Source: Aureimonas sp. AU20 (GTDB taxonomy: Bacteria > Pseudomonadota > Alphaproteobacteria > Rhizobiales > Rhizobiaceae). Taken from it: 64,000 nt of DNA. The notes beneath the pieces were generated by a model. That model saw nothing but the letters and a program-made list of their open reading frames with translations. It was not told the DNA's origin and did not search any database. The DNA is taken from positions 1,860,001-1,924,000 of the forward strand of contig NZ_CP006367.1 of NCBI RefSeq assembly GCF_001442755.1, read 5' to 3'. Made by a program: the position numbers and the translations under genes. Below are positions 36,224 through 44,036 of this stretch, in pieces; positions within the stretch are counted from its first letter, which is position 1; every line of letters starts with the position of its first letter.

Positions 36224-37300
36224 ATGAACCAGTCTCCCCATCCGACCGGAGCGCCGCCAAGCCCGGACGCTCCCATCCTGCGCCTGTCCGGCGTTTCCAA
36301 GCGCTTCGGTGCCCATCAGGCTCTTCGGTCCATCGACCTGTCCGTCCAGCGCGGCGAGATCGTCGGCGTCATCGGGCGCTCGGGTGCCGGCAAGTCGACG
36401 CTCATCCGCTGCATCAACGGGCTGGAACAGCCGGACGAGGGGCGGGTCGAGGTCGAAGGGCGTTCCATCGAGCGCCTGGGCGAGCGGGAGTTGCAGCCGC
36501 TGCGCCGCCGCGTCGGCATGGTGTTCCAGCATTTCAATCTCCTGGCCAATCGGACGGCAGCCGAAAACGTCGCGCTTCCGCTGAAGATCGCCGGGATGGC
36601 CCGGGCGGAACGCGCCAAACGCGTCGCCGAACTCCTCGATCTCGTCGGCCTCGGCGGCCGGGGAGAGCGCTTCGCCGCGCAGATGTCGGGCGGGCAGAAG
36701 CAGCGCGTCGGCATCGCCCGCGCGCTCGCCGCCGACCCCGCGCTTCTCCTGTCGGATGAAGCGACCTCCGCCCTCGATCCCGAGACCACCGAGCAGATCC
36801 TGGCGCTGCTGGCCGACATCAACCAGCGGCTAGGGCTGACGATCGTTCTCATTACGCATGAGATGGAGGTCGTTCGCCGCATCGCGAACCGCGTCGTCGT
36901 GCTGGAAGGCGGCGTCGTCGCGGAGGAGGGGCCGACTTGGCGTGTCTTCGCCGAGCCGACGTCGCCGGTCACGCGCACGCTTCTCCAGACCATCACCGCC
37001 GAACTGCCGCAGCGCATTCTCGACGCCCTGTCGCCCGAGCCCTTGGGCGAAGCCGTGCTCCGTCTCGACTTCGGTGGCGAGCGAGCCGACGATCCCGTGA
37101 TCTCGGATTTCACGCGCGCCTTCGGCCGCCCGGCGCGCATCGTCGGCGGCCATGTCGACGAGATCCAGGGCCGCCCTGTCGGGCGCCTCTTCATCGGCGT
37201 CGAACAAAGCGGCCCGGACGACCTGAAGGCCGTCATCGACTTCCTCGCCGCGCGAACCCTCAAGACGGAGTGCCTGGGCTATGTCCGCCGCGCTGTATGA
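36224..37300 (+). CDS. metN: methionine ABC importer ATPase
   Basis: MetN powers methionine uptake. Walker A is GRSGAGKST (residues 51-59), the signature is MSGGQKQRVGIARAL, and Walker B is ALLLSDEATSALDPET. The C-terminal region (from about 265) is a NIL/ACT-type domain, which in MetN binds methionine and inhibits transport. The 358-residue length fits a NIL-containing MetN. The last 20 bases overlap metI. It lies about 100 bases after metQ, an order opposite to the usual metNIQ. Confidence 0.93.
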   Translation: MNQSPHPTGAPPSPDAPILRLSGVSKRFGAHQALRSIDLSVQRGEIVGVIGRSGAGKSTLIRCINGLEQPDEGRVEVEGRSIERLGERELQPLRRRVGMVFQHFNLLANRTAAENVALPLKIAGMARAERAKRVAELLDLVGLGGRGERFAAQMSGGQKQRVGIARALAADPALLLSDEATSALDPETTEQILALLADINQRLGLTIVLITHEMEVVRRIANRVVVLEGGVVAEEGPTWRVFAEPTSPVTRTLLQTITAELPQRILDALSPEPLGEAVLRLDFGGERADDPVISDFTRAFGRPARIVGGHVDEIQGRPVGRLFIGVEQSGPDDLKAVIDFLAARTLKTECLGYVRRAV

Positions 37301-37937
37301 TCTTCTCTGGCGGTCCACCTGGGAAACGCTCCTGATGACGGGCGCCTCGGGCCTCGCCTCGCTCGTCTTCGGACTGCCGATCGGCCTTCTCCTGGTGCTG
37401 ACCGACCGGGGTGCGATCCTCCAGAACCTGTGGATCAACCGGGTGCTGGGCGGCGTCGTCAACGCCTTCCGCTCGGTGCCCTTTATCATCCTTCTCGTGG
37501 CGCTGATCCCCTTCACGCGCCTTGTCGTCGGCACCTCGATCGGCACGTTCGCGGCCATCGTGCCGCTCTCGGTCGCGGCCATTCCCTATTACGCGCGGAT
37601 CGCCGAGGTCTCGCTGCGCGAGGTCGATCCCAATCTGGTGGAGGCGGCGCGTTCCATGGGCGCGGGGCGCTGGACGATCATCCGCGAGGTCCTGATCCCC
37701 GAGGCGCTGCCCGGCCTTGTCGCAGGCTTCGTGGTCACTCTGGTGACGCTGGTCGGGGCGACGGCGGTGGCGGGAGCCATCGGCGCCGGGGGCTTGGGGG
37801 ATCTGGCGATCCGCTACGGCTACCAGCGCTTCGAGACCAGCGTCATGGTGGCGGTGGTGGCGATCCTGATCGTCATGGTCTGCCTGCTGCAATGGGGCGG
37901 AGACCGGCTGGTGGCGCGGCTCGACCATCGCAAGTAA
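37281..37937 (+). CDS. metI: methionine ABC importer permease
   Basis: A 218-residue inner-membrane permease with five predicted helices. The EAA loop region is ARSMGAGRWTIIREVLIPEA, and LVTLVGATAVAGAIGAGGLG follows; both are typical of MetI. It overlaps metN by 20 bases, so translation is coupled. A strong bidirectional terminator follows seven bases after the stop. Confidence 0.93.
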   Translation: MSAALYDLLWRSTWETLLMTGASGLASLVFGLPIGLLLVLTDRGAILQNLWINRVLGGVVNAFRSVPFIILLVALIPFTRLVVGTSIGTFAAIVPLSVAAIPYYARIAEVSLREVDPNLVEAARSMGAGRWTIIREVLIPEALPGLVAGFVVTLVTLVGATAVAGAIGAGGLGDLAIRYGYQRFETSVMVAVVAILIVMVCLLQWGGDRLVARLDHRK

Positions 37938-37943
37938 AACACG

Positions 37944-37978
37944 AAAAGGCCGCCGCGAGAGGATCGCGGCGGCCTTTT
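37944..37978. terminator. bidirectional terminator between metI and the BI-1 gene
   Basis: AAAAGGCCGCCGCGA and TCGCGGCGGCCTTTT form a perfect 15-base stem with a 5-base loop. It gives U tracts on both strands and serves the two convergent genes. Confidence 0.92.
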
Positions 37979-38003
37979 CTTTGGCGTGACGAGGGGAGAA
38001 GGG

Positions 38004-38723
38004 TTACTCGCGCTCGCCCGTGAAGTTCAGCAGCAGCTGGAAGATATTGACGAAGTTGAGGTAGAGCGACAGCGCGCCGAACACGGCCATTTTCTGCTGC
38101 GACTCCGCCGAAAAGTTCTCGGCATACTGCTCCTTGATCGACTGCGTGTCCCAGGCGGTGAGGCCGACGAAGACGACGATGCCGATCACCGAAACGGCGA
38201 ACTGCAGCGCCGTCGAGCCGATGAAGATGTTGGCGATCGAGGCGATCACCACGCCGATCAGGCCCATCATCAAGAGCGAGCCCATCTTGGTCAGGTCGCG
38301 CTTGGTGGTGTAGCCGTAGATGCTCGTCGCGCCGAACATGGCGGCGGCGATGAAGAACGTGTTGGCGATGCTGGCGCCGGTGAAGACCAGGAAGACCGAC
38401 GAAAGCGAAAGGCCCATCAGCGCGCAGAACGCCCAGAAGGACAGTTGCGCGGCGCCGGCCGACATGGCCTGCATGCGGAACGAGAAGAACAGGACGAAGG
38501 CGAGCGGCGCGAACATCACCACCCATTTCAGCGGGCTGGAGAAGATCGGCACGTAGAGTGCCGGCGTGTTGCCGACCGCGAAGGCGACGAGGCCGGTGAC
38601 CACGAGGCCGAGGCCCATATAGTTGAAGACGCGCAGCATGTGCTGGCGCAGGCCCTCGTCGAACAGGGCGTGGGAGGCGGCGGGCGCGGCGCGGGCGCCC
38701 CAGCCGGTGTGCGGTGTGTTCAT
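38004..38723 (-). CDS. Bax inhibitor-1 / YccA family membrane protein
   Basis: A 239-residue integral membrane protein with about seven helices of the BI-1 (TMBIM) family. Bacterial members are pH-dependent calcium-leak channels (YetJ) or modulators of the FtsH protease (YccA). Typical blocks are LRVFNYMGLGLVVTGLVAF, GYTTKRDLTKMGSLLMMGL and LTAWDTQSIKEQYAE near the C-terminus. The start at 38723 gives MNTPHTGWGA; an upstream in-frame start has no support. It is convergent with metI. Confidence 0.9.
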   Translation of the reverse strand: MNTPHTGWGARAAPAASHALFDEGLRQHMLRVFNYMGLGLVVTGLVAFAVGNTPALYVPIFSSPLKWVVMFAPLAFVLFFSFRMQAMSAGAAQLSFWAFCALMGLSLSSVFLVFTGASIANTFFIAAAMFGATSIYGYTTKRDLTKMGSLLMMGLIGVVIASIANIFIGSTALQFAVSVIGIVVFVGLTAWDTQSIKEQYAENFSAESQQKMAVFGALSLYLNFVNIFQLLLNFTGERE

Positions 38724-38772
38724 CGGTCGAACTCCATGAAACGCGGGGAAAGGACTGAGCCGGCAGGGCGGC

Positions 38773-39543
38773 TCAGTAGAGGCTGCGGGCGAGCCGCTCG
38801 GCGGCATCGCCCAAGGCGTCGCGCTCGGCGGCGGGGCCGACCAGCGCGTAGGCGACCGGGCCCTGCTGCCAGAAGGCGGCGGCGAGCGGCCCGGAAACGG
38901 TGGTCTGCGGCTTCGTCACCTCGAAACCGCCGGGGCGGATGCCGAAAAGCGAGTGCGAGGCGCCGGCCCGGTCCGCCAGCGCGATCTCGACGCTGGGGCC
39001 GAAGGGCGAGGGGAAGACCTGCACGTCGCGCACGCGCCAGCCGCGCGGCGCCTCGGGCATGGTGATGGCGGTGGCCGCGCGGATTTCGGCCGGGTCGTAG
39101 CGCGGGGTCTCCACCTGCGACTCCATGGTGGAGCGCACGAGGCTGGTCTGGTGCGCGGCCAGCGCGTCTCCCACGAAGGGCGGCGGGGCCGAGGAGGCGA
39201 TGCTCTGGCGCACGGCGAGCGGGCCGGTGCCCTCATGCGCCAGCCAGCCCAGCGCCACGAAGACCCCAACCGCTGCGCAGCGGCGCAGGACGGCGAGCCG
39301 GCGACGACGGCCGAGGCCGCTCTGGAGGCGGCGGGCGAGCGTGGCGAGTTCGCGGCTACCCGGCGCCTCGGGGGCGACCAGGGCGAGGCGAAGCTCGTCG
39401 CGAAGGCGCAGGTCCGCCATAATGCGGGCGGCCTCGTCGGGCCGCGTGGCGAGATGCGCCTCGACCTCGATGCGGCGAAGCGGCGCGAGGCGATCGTCGA
39501 CATAGGAGACGAGATCGGCTTCTAGGACGGGATCAACGGCCAT
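38773..39543 (-). CDS. anti-sigma factor, membrane-anchored
   Basis: A 256-residue probable anti-sigma factor. Its N-terminal 60 residues (VSYVDDRLAPLRRIEVEAHL) resemble an anti-sigma domain without the usual zinc HxxxCxxC. One helix near residues 85-104 (LRRCAAVGVFVALGWLAHEG) spans the membrane and is followed by a periplasmic domain of about 150 residues. Its ATG overlaps the end of the ECF sigma gene by 11 bases, the classic arrangement for a sigma/anti-sigma pair. The signal is unknown. Confidence 0.82.
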   Translation of the reverse strand: MAVDPVLEADLVSYVDDRLAPLRRIEVEAHLATRPDEAARIMADLRLRDELRLALVAPEAPGSRELATLARRLQSGLGRRRRLAVLRRCAAVGVFVALGWLAHEGTGPLAVRQSIASSAPPPFVGDALAAHQTSLVRSTMESQVETPRYDPAEIRAATAITMPEAPRGWRVRDVQVFPSPFGPSVEIALADRAGASHSLFGIRPGGFEVTKPQTTVSGPLAAAFWQQGPVAYALVGPAAERDALGDAAERLARSLY

Positions 39544-40084
39544 CCGAACCTCCTGCTGACTTGAAGGGGACGACATTGCCCGGCGTCTGCGACCGGGCCG
39601 GACCATTCTCGATCTCGCGCAGGCGGGCCCGGGCGCGGGACACGCGCGACACCAGCGTGCCGACGGGAATGCCGAGCGAGCAGGCGGCTTCCTCGTAGGA
39701 AAGACCCTCGATCGAGACGAGGTGAAGGGCGGCGCGCTGCTCCTCCGGTAGGGTGAGAAAGGCGCGGCGCACGTCGGCGAGACGCAGAGCGTGGTCCTGC
39801 GAGGGGCCGAGCTCGCTCGTGTCGGCAAAGCCGATCTCGGCATTGCGGCGGGCCTCGGCGCGGCGGGCGCGCAGGCGGTCCACGAACCCGTTGTGCAGGA
39901 TCGAGAGCAGCCAGGGGCGCAGCTTGAGACCGGGACGAAACTGGTGCTGCCGCTCGATGGCGCGCACCAGCGTGTCGTGAACGAGATCCTCGGCGTCGTC
40001 GCGATCACGCGTCAGCGTAAGCGCGTAGCGCCTGAGGGCGCCGAGCTGGCCGAGAACATCCGGGGGCGAAGCTTTGTCTGTCAT
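39533..40084 (-). CDS. ECF-type RNA polymerase sigma factor
   Basis: A 183-residue extracytoplasmic-function sigma factor with region 2 (YALTLTRDRDDAEDLVHDTL, then VRAIERQHQF) and region 4 (LHLVSIEGLSYEEAACSLGI, then PVGTLVSRVSRARARLRE). It is coupled to the anti-sigma gene downstream. Its own promoter region contains a perfect inverted repeat (40103-40125). The SHOCT-associated-type protein upstream on the same strand may share regulation. The ECF group cannot be assigned with certainty. Confidence 0.92.
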   Translation of the reverse strand: MTDKASPPDVLGQLGALRRYALTLTRDRDDAEDLVHDTLVRAIERQHQFRPGLKLRPWLLSILHNGFVDRLRARRAEARRNAEIGFADTSELGPSQDHALRLADVRRAFLTLPEEQRAALHLVSIEGLSYEEAACSLGIPVGTLVSRVSRARARLREIENGPARSQTPGNVVPFKSAGGSDGR

Positions 40085-40102
40085 TCAACCCCGTGTACGG
40101 AG

Positions 40103-40125
40103 CCCGGCGGATTTCCATCCCGCCG
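40103..40125. promoter_or_regulatory. inverted repeat at the ECF sigma promoter
   Basis: CCGGCGG-ATTTCCATC-CCGCCGG, a perfect 7-base inverted repeat, lies 19 bases upstream of the sigma start. On the minus strand the centre reads GATGGAAAT. It may be part of an autoregulated promoter or the end of the upstream transcript. Confidence 0.4.
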
Positions 40126-40142
40126 GCACCCCTAATTTTGCG

Positions 40143-40808
40143 TCACGCTTTCGTGAGGCCGGCGAGGTCGATGTCGCCCTTCTGGCTGGTGAAGCGAAGA
40201 TTGCCGGGCGAGCCGCCGCTTTGGCTCTGCGAGACGCCCGAGATCTGACGGTCGCCCGTGTCGTAGAGCGTGACCTTGCCGTCTTGTTCGATCGCGAGGC
40301 GGCGCGAACTGGGGAAGGCGGCGTAGCGCACGCCGTTCTGCGCGCCGGAGGAAGAGGGCTGGCCGAGATCGCCGGGCCACCAGTTGCCCGAGCCGTTGGA
40401 ATTGGCCGAGGCCGACGCGCCGCCAGGCCCTCCGCTCGACCCGCCGCTGGCCGGCTTGTTGTCGTTGAGATCGCCGCCGCCCGGCTGCGCCCAGGGGCTG
40501 TTGGAGGCCGGGCGCTCCGCCTCGCCGGGTCGGCCACCGCCGCCGCCGCTCTGGGCCGCCGCCGCGCCGCCGGACGCGAGGTCTTCCGCCAGCCGGCCGA
40601 CCCGCGCCTTGAGGTCGTGGTCGTTCATCGACCCGATCATCAGCATGCCGCCGCGCGACCACTGGCCCATGCCGCCGAGTTCGGGATGCGAGAACTGCGC
40701 CATGGAGCCGCCGCCCGAGCGGATAGCGTCCGCCATGGCGCGCGCCGCGCCTTCCGAAAACCCGTTGCGCTCGGCAATCTCCCGCAGCGTCTTGTCCTGG
40801 TCGCTCAT
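40143..40808 (-). CDS. SHOCT-associated-type protein of unknown function
   Basis: A 221-residue cytoplasmic protein. The N-terminal block includes FSEGAARAMADAIRSGGG, then MAQFSHPELGGMGQWSRGGM and MIGSMNDHDLKARV. The C-terminal block has LGQPSSSGAQNGVRYAAFPS and VTLYDTGDRQISGVSQSQSG. These are the two conserved ends of a widespread family usually annotated as SHOCT domain-containing. Here the middle is a low-complexity Gly/Ser/Ala linker (about 85-145) and no clear SHOCT helix pair is visible. It lies 58 bases upstream of the ECF sigma gene on the same strand. Function unknown. Confidence 0.75.
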   Translation of the reverse strand: MSDQDKTLREIAERNGFSEGAARAMADAIRSGGGSMAQFSHPELGGMGQWSRGGMLMIGSMNDHDLKARVGRLAEDLASGGAAAAQSGGGGGRPGEAERPASNSPWAQPGGGDLNDNKPASGGSSGGPGGASASANSNGSGNWWPGDLGQPSSSGAQNGVRYAAFPSSRRLAIEQDGKVTLYDTGDRQISGVSQSQSGGSPGNLRFTSQKGDIDLAGLTKA

Positions 40809-41464
40809 GGCGCACTCGCTCCGTCTCGTCCTCGATGCCCTCCAATGATCGGGAGCGCGCCGAGTTTCCCTCGTTCCCTGGAGAGGTGGAGCAGCGTGGC
40901 CCGAGTGCAACGGCGTGGCTGGGGTTCAAGGCCCGGTTCCATCCGCGCAAGCGCAGGCGGCCCGCGCCCCGAGGGGCCGGACGTCGAGCGAGTGGCCCTT
41001 CTGGAGAAGGGCGGGCGGGACGCCGGAGGCGAACCTCCGATAGTGTGTAGTATGTGGTCCGCATCCGGCGTCCCGCGCGGTGTTGTCGGTCCACGGGATG
41101 GTGCGAGCACCCCGATCGCGTCCCGGGCCGCGCTTGCGCTGGCTCTCGGCCTCCCCAGCGGTTTCCCGCCGGGTCGACTGTCACCGAGCCAGGGCGCCGA
41201 CGGATTGCGAGCCCCTTCGTTTTGAGAGGCCGCCCGGCTTGCCAGAACCGTCCGAGCCGCACCGCCTCCGGAAGGCGACGCGCCGCGGACACCGCCCCGC
41301 CGCTCCCGAACGATCCCGGTGATCATTCGCGCTCCTTCGCGAGCGGCAGGTGAGGGGAGAATGCGGGGGATTGTGCGAGCGGGGATAGATTGCGGAGTGA
41401 TTCGCCTTATGGGGGCCGCAAGAGGCCGGCATGGCCGGGCGGTTCTCACCGATGGAGCCCCGAT
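40809..41464. other. 656-base region without a recognised gene
   Basis: The region upstream of the SHOCT-type gene and of the small lipoprotein gene. Several open frames cross it on both strands, but all look like arginine/proline-rich shadows with no family. A small GGAGG/CCTCC hairpin lies at about 41024-41038, and a GTGTGTAGTATGTGG stretch near 41041 breaks the GC-rich pattern. Promoters for both flanking genes must lie here. Confidence 0.5.
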
Positions 41465-41602
41465 TTGTCCCTCATCAAACCTGCCTGCGCCGTGCTCGCC
41501 CTCGTGCTTCTGGGAGGCTGCGCGGAGATCAACAAGCCGATCAAGCCCGGCGACACCTGGCGCGAGAAGGCGACGCGCGACTCCAACGGCCTGCCGCGCT
41601 GA
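41465..41602 (+). CDS. very small lipoprotein
   Basis: A 45-residue frame: signal LIKPACAVLALVLLGGC, with a good lipobox (L-G-G-C, Cys18 or near), then AEINKPIKPGDTWREKATRD and SNGLPR. The start is a TTG at 41465 with GGAG about eight bases upstream. The lipobox and short hydrophilic tail suggest an outer- or inner-membrane lipoprotein processed by Lgt. No family is recalled. Confidence 0.6.
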   Translation: MSLIKPACAVLALVLLGGCAEINKPIKPGDTWREKATRDSNGLPR

Positions 41603-41766
41603 ACCCTTCCCGGCCCCTGCCCGACGCGGCGGGGGCCGCACCGACCCAGGCGCCGGGGCGCCGCGCCGCTTGGCTGGAAAGGGAAAAGTAAGCCTGACGA
41701 ACGGGTTCAGGAACCATTCAGGCGAGGGGGTCTTTCATGAGGCCAGTTCAAAGGAGGAACGAACTC

Positions 41767-42078
41767 GTGAAAAAGTCCCTGCTCATCGCCCTTGCGGGCC
41801 TGCTCGTCGCCACCGCCGTGCCGGCCAGCGCCCAGACCTATCGCTCCGACGAGCGCCAGTATCGCCAGCACGAGCGCATCGACCGCGCCTATCGTCACGG
41901 CCGCCTGAGCCCGCGCGAGGCCGCGCGCCTGGAACGCCAGCAGCGCCGCATCCACCGCATGGAGCGCCGCGCCCGCTACTACAACAACGGCCATATCGAC
42001 CCGCGCTCGGCGCGCCAGATCGAGCGCATGCAGGACCGCGCCCATCACAGCATTCGGCGGGCGAATCGCGGATATTAA
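41767..42078 (+). CDS. small exported Arg-rich protein
   Basis: A 103-residue protein with a Sec signal (MKKSLLIALAGLLVATAVPA, cleavage near ASAQ) and a strongly basic, helical mature part (SPREAARLERQQRRIHRMER) with many Arg, Tyr and His residues. The GTG at 41767 is chosen for its ideal AAAGGAGG ribosome-binding site at 41751-41758 and the clean signal peptide; an ATG at 41737 is the alternative. No known function. Confidence 0.7.
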   Translation: MKKSLLIALAGLLVATAVPASAQTYRSDERQYRQHERIDRAYRHGRLSPREAARLERQQRRIHRMERRARYYNNGHIDPRSARQIERMQDRAHHSIRRANRGY

Positions 42079-42094
42079 CAAAAGTAAAATTCAT

Positions 42095-42124
42095 CTCCGG
42101 GCCGCTAACAATAGTGGCCCGGAG
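42095..42124. terminator. long hairpin at the left edge of the AT-rich island
   Basis: CTCCGGGCCGCTA-ACAA-TAGTGGCCCGGAG forms a 13-base stem with one G-T pair and a 4-base loop. It lies between the convergent small exported gene and the DUF4065-like gene, and marks the switch from GC-rich to AT-rich sequence. No strong U tract follows on either strand. Confidence 0.65.
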
Positions 42125-42132
42125 GGTGAGGT

Positions 42133-42675
42133 TTAATTCAATGTAAGGCGTTTGACTTCAGATAAGCATTCTGAAGTTTCTCGCCTGTCAAATTTTGGCT
42201 TTACTTCGATTAAGCGATCGATGACGCTATTGTCGCCTTCGACTTTTTCACGCGTTATAATGTAATGAAGAGTGGAGAAAAGCTCAAGGTATCGAGCTGA
42301 TTTTGTGCCCAGATTCTTAGCAACCCACTCTAAACTCTCTGTGTTTTCAGCAATGAAATCACCAGCCTTAGCTATAAACTGGTCTGTCTTAGCCGACTTC
42401 TCTACAACGTAGCGGTTTTCATCTTCTATATATGTCAGTGAGATAGCTTTTAAATAATCGGCAGTATCTAAATCTCCCTGCAAGTTCTTGGAGTAGGGGC
42501 CATAAGTGTAAAGAGAGAAATCATATCCAGTCCTAACGTTCTTCGCATATGTTAGGATATAAATCAGTTTTTGTATGGCTGTCTTGCCTAGCGATCCTGA
42601 GTCACCGCATCGTTGTGCGAGCCAGCTTATGATTGCTTGTTGTTTTGCCTCTGTTGTAACGTGCGAATTGTTCAT
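42133..42675 (-). CDS. DUF4065/YwgA-like protein in AT-rich island
   Basis: A 180-residue soluble protein. The block KTAIQKLIYILTYAKNVRTG, then YDFSLYTYGPYSKNLQGDLD, resembles the K(L/I)QKLxY...YGP core of DUF4065 (Panacea/SocA) and YwgA-type proteins. DUF4065 proteins are often antitoxins or proteolytic adaptors. The ATG overlaps the stop of the HD gene by four bases (ATGA), so the two are translationally coupled. Codon use is clearly AT-richer than in the flanking genes, suggesting transfer. The family link is by motif and moderate. Confidence 0.6.
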   Translation of the reverse strand: MNNSHVTTEAKQQAIISWLAQRCGDSGSLGKTAIQKLIYILTYAKNVRTGYDFSLYTYGPYSKNLQGDLDTADYLKAISLTYIEDENRYVVEKSAKTDQFIAKAGDFIAENTESLEWVAKNLGTKSARYLELFSTLHYIITREKVEGDNSVIDRLIEVKPKFDRRETSECLSEVKRLTLN

Positions 42676-43940
42676 AGTTTTTCCAATCTTTTCGACGCTT
42701 CAGCACGGCTGGTCAACGGCACATAAAGGCGCTTTTCTTCCACAGTTCGCAAGCCATTCACAACTGGTGATCTTGTTGCGAGAGGAATGGAGCGGCGGAC
42801 CCCTGGTTGCGAATCGTGCAGCCGAATTTCCTCTTTCTGAAACTTATACCAAGACTTTTTGGCGTCACGAACGACAGGGTCAAGCCCGTTTAAGGCAACT
42901 TCAGCCTTATCAAACCTTATTCTGTCCGCTTCCTCAGGGCATTCAGGAGTCGCGAAAACGCGTCTCACGTGATTCCGAGATTTAAGGGCCTCAACATGTA
43001 AGGATCCCTGAATATCATTTAGCCGGCTTACAATTGCCCAGTCATCCCAACCCAAGTATGCGTCAAGTCCGCGCAATGTATCTGGACTCGGAAAAACGCC
43101 ATTTGTCTCAGCTAAAACATTTTTAAACGATTGATCATAGTGATAGTCGTATGCAACTCGGGTTTTGTGGAAGTAAACTTGAGTAAACATCATGTATCGA
43201 GCAAGGATCAATCCCTCAACTGCATGCATGCCTCCGTCTTCGACGCCCAAGACATGTGTTGTGTCATTGGAATCTACGCAAAGCTTTACAGTGCTAACAA
43301 GTCGATCCAGATCAAATTTTCCATACTGAACGCCTGAATGATAGCTATCTCTAAGTAGATAGTCCATTCTATCCGCGTCCATCTGACCGGATATTAAATC
43401 TTTCCAAACAACAGAACTTCCGCTATTGCTTGATCCAGAGTATAAAGATGTAATCTGGCTGATGTTAATGTTATAATTATTATTATTGATCGGGTGATTA
43501 TCGATTATGTCGGCGAGTTTTTGCTTTACTATCTCAGCCGAATATTCTTCATGCGTCCATCTTTTGTCAGAATGCTGATGAAGTGGGAAGGCATCTTCAG
43601 CCGCGTGCGAAAAAGGCCCATGACCCAAATCATGAGTAAGCGCAGCCAGCCTTAAAATTTGCCGTTGCCTCTTGAGGCCTTCCGTTTCGAAGTTGTACTC
43701 ACCTCGTAGGATATCTTCGTCTTTTCGAGTGATTGAGTCAAAAAGCCTAGATATAACATGGCAAACTCCCAGAGAATGTTCGAATCGTGTATGCATCGCG
43801 CCTGGATAGACATAGTCTGTCCAAGCAAGTTGCCGGATTCTTCTGAGCCTTTGGAATGGTTGGGAATTAATAATATCCCATTCCAATTCATTGAAGGAAA
43901 TCATTCCATGGATGGGATCACGGACTTCAAAGTGCTTCAT
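42672..43940 (-). CDS. HD-domain phosphohydrolase (YwfO/SAMHD1-like)
   Basis: A 422-residue HD-superfamily phosphohydrolase. The metal and catalytic residues are present in order: His55 in TRFEHSLGVCH, His103-Asp104 in ALTHDLGHGPFSH, and Asp190 in MDADRMDYLLRD. These match the dNTP triphosphohydrolase group that includes YwfO and SAMHD1. The N-terminus FEVRDPIHGMISFNELE is also typical. It is the first gene of an AT-rich two-gene unit. A dNTPase or nucleotide-hydrolase activity is inferred; a role in phage defence or toxin-antitoxin behaviour is a hypothesis. Confidence 0.85.
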   Translation of the reverse strand: MKHFEVRDPIHGMISFNELEWDIINSQPFQRLRRIRQLAWTDYVYPGAMHTRFEHSLGVCHVISRLFDSITRKDEDILRGEYNFETEGLKRQRQILRLAALTHDLGHGPFSHAAEDAFPLHQHSDKRWTHEEYSAEIVKQKLADIIDNHPINNNNYNINISQITSLYSGSSNSGSSVVWKDLISGQMDADRMDYLLRDSYHSGVQYGKFDLDRLVSTVKLCVDSNDTTHVLGVEDGGMHAVEGLILARYMMFTQVYFHKTRVAYDYHYDQSFKNVLAETNGVFPSPDTLRGLDAYLGWDDWAIVSRLNDIQGSLHVEALKSRNHVRRVFATPECPEEADRIRFDKAEVALNGLDPVVRDAKKSWYKFQKEEIRLHDSQPGVRRSIPLATRSPVVNGLRTVEEKRLYVPLTSRAEASKRLEKL

Positions 43941-44018
43941 AGTTCATCCATTTTGTTTGGGAAAAAACTATCTGCACTCTGCTAGATTTACAACTCAGAA
44001 GTGAATAATATACGGGGA

Positions 44019-44036
44019 TAACCTCCCAGGAGGTTA
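44019..44036. promoter_or_regulatory. palindrome overlapping the uvrB stop codon
   Basis: TAACCTCC-CA-GGAGGTTA is a perfect 8-base inverted repeat that includes the uvrB stop codon and marks the right edge of the AT-rich island. It may help end the uvrB transcript, though no U tract follows. Confidence 0.45.

Noticed and set aside
40835..41353. Several open frames in the gap after the SHOCT-associated-type gene
   Set aside because: All are Arg/Pro/Ser-rich overlapping shadows without domains or clear starts.
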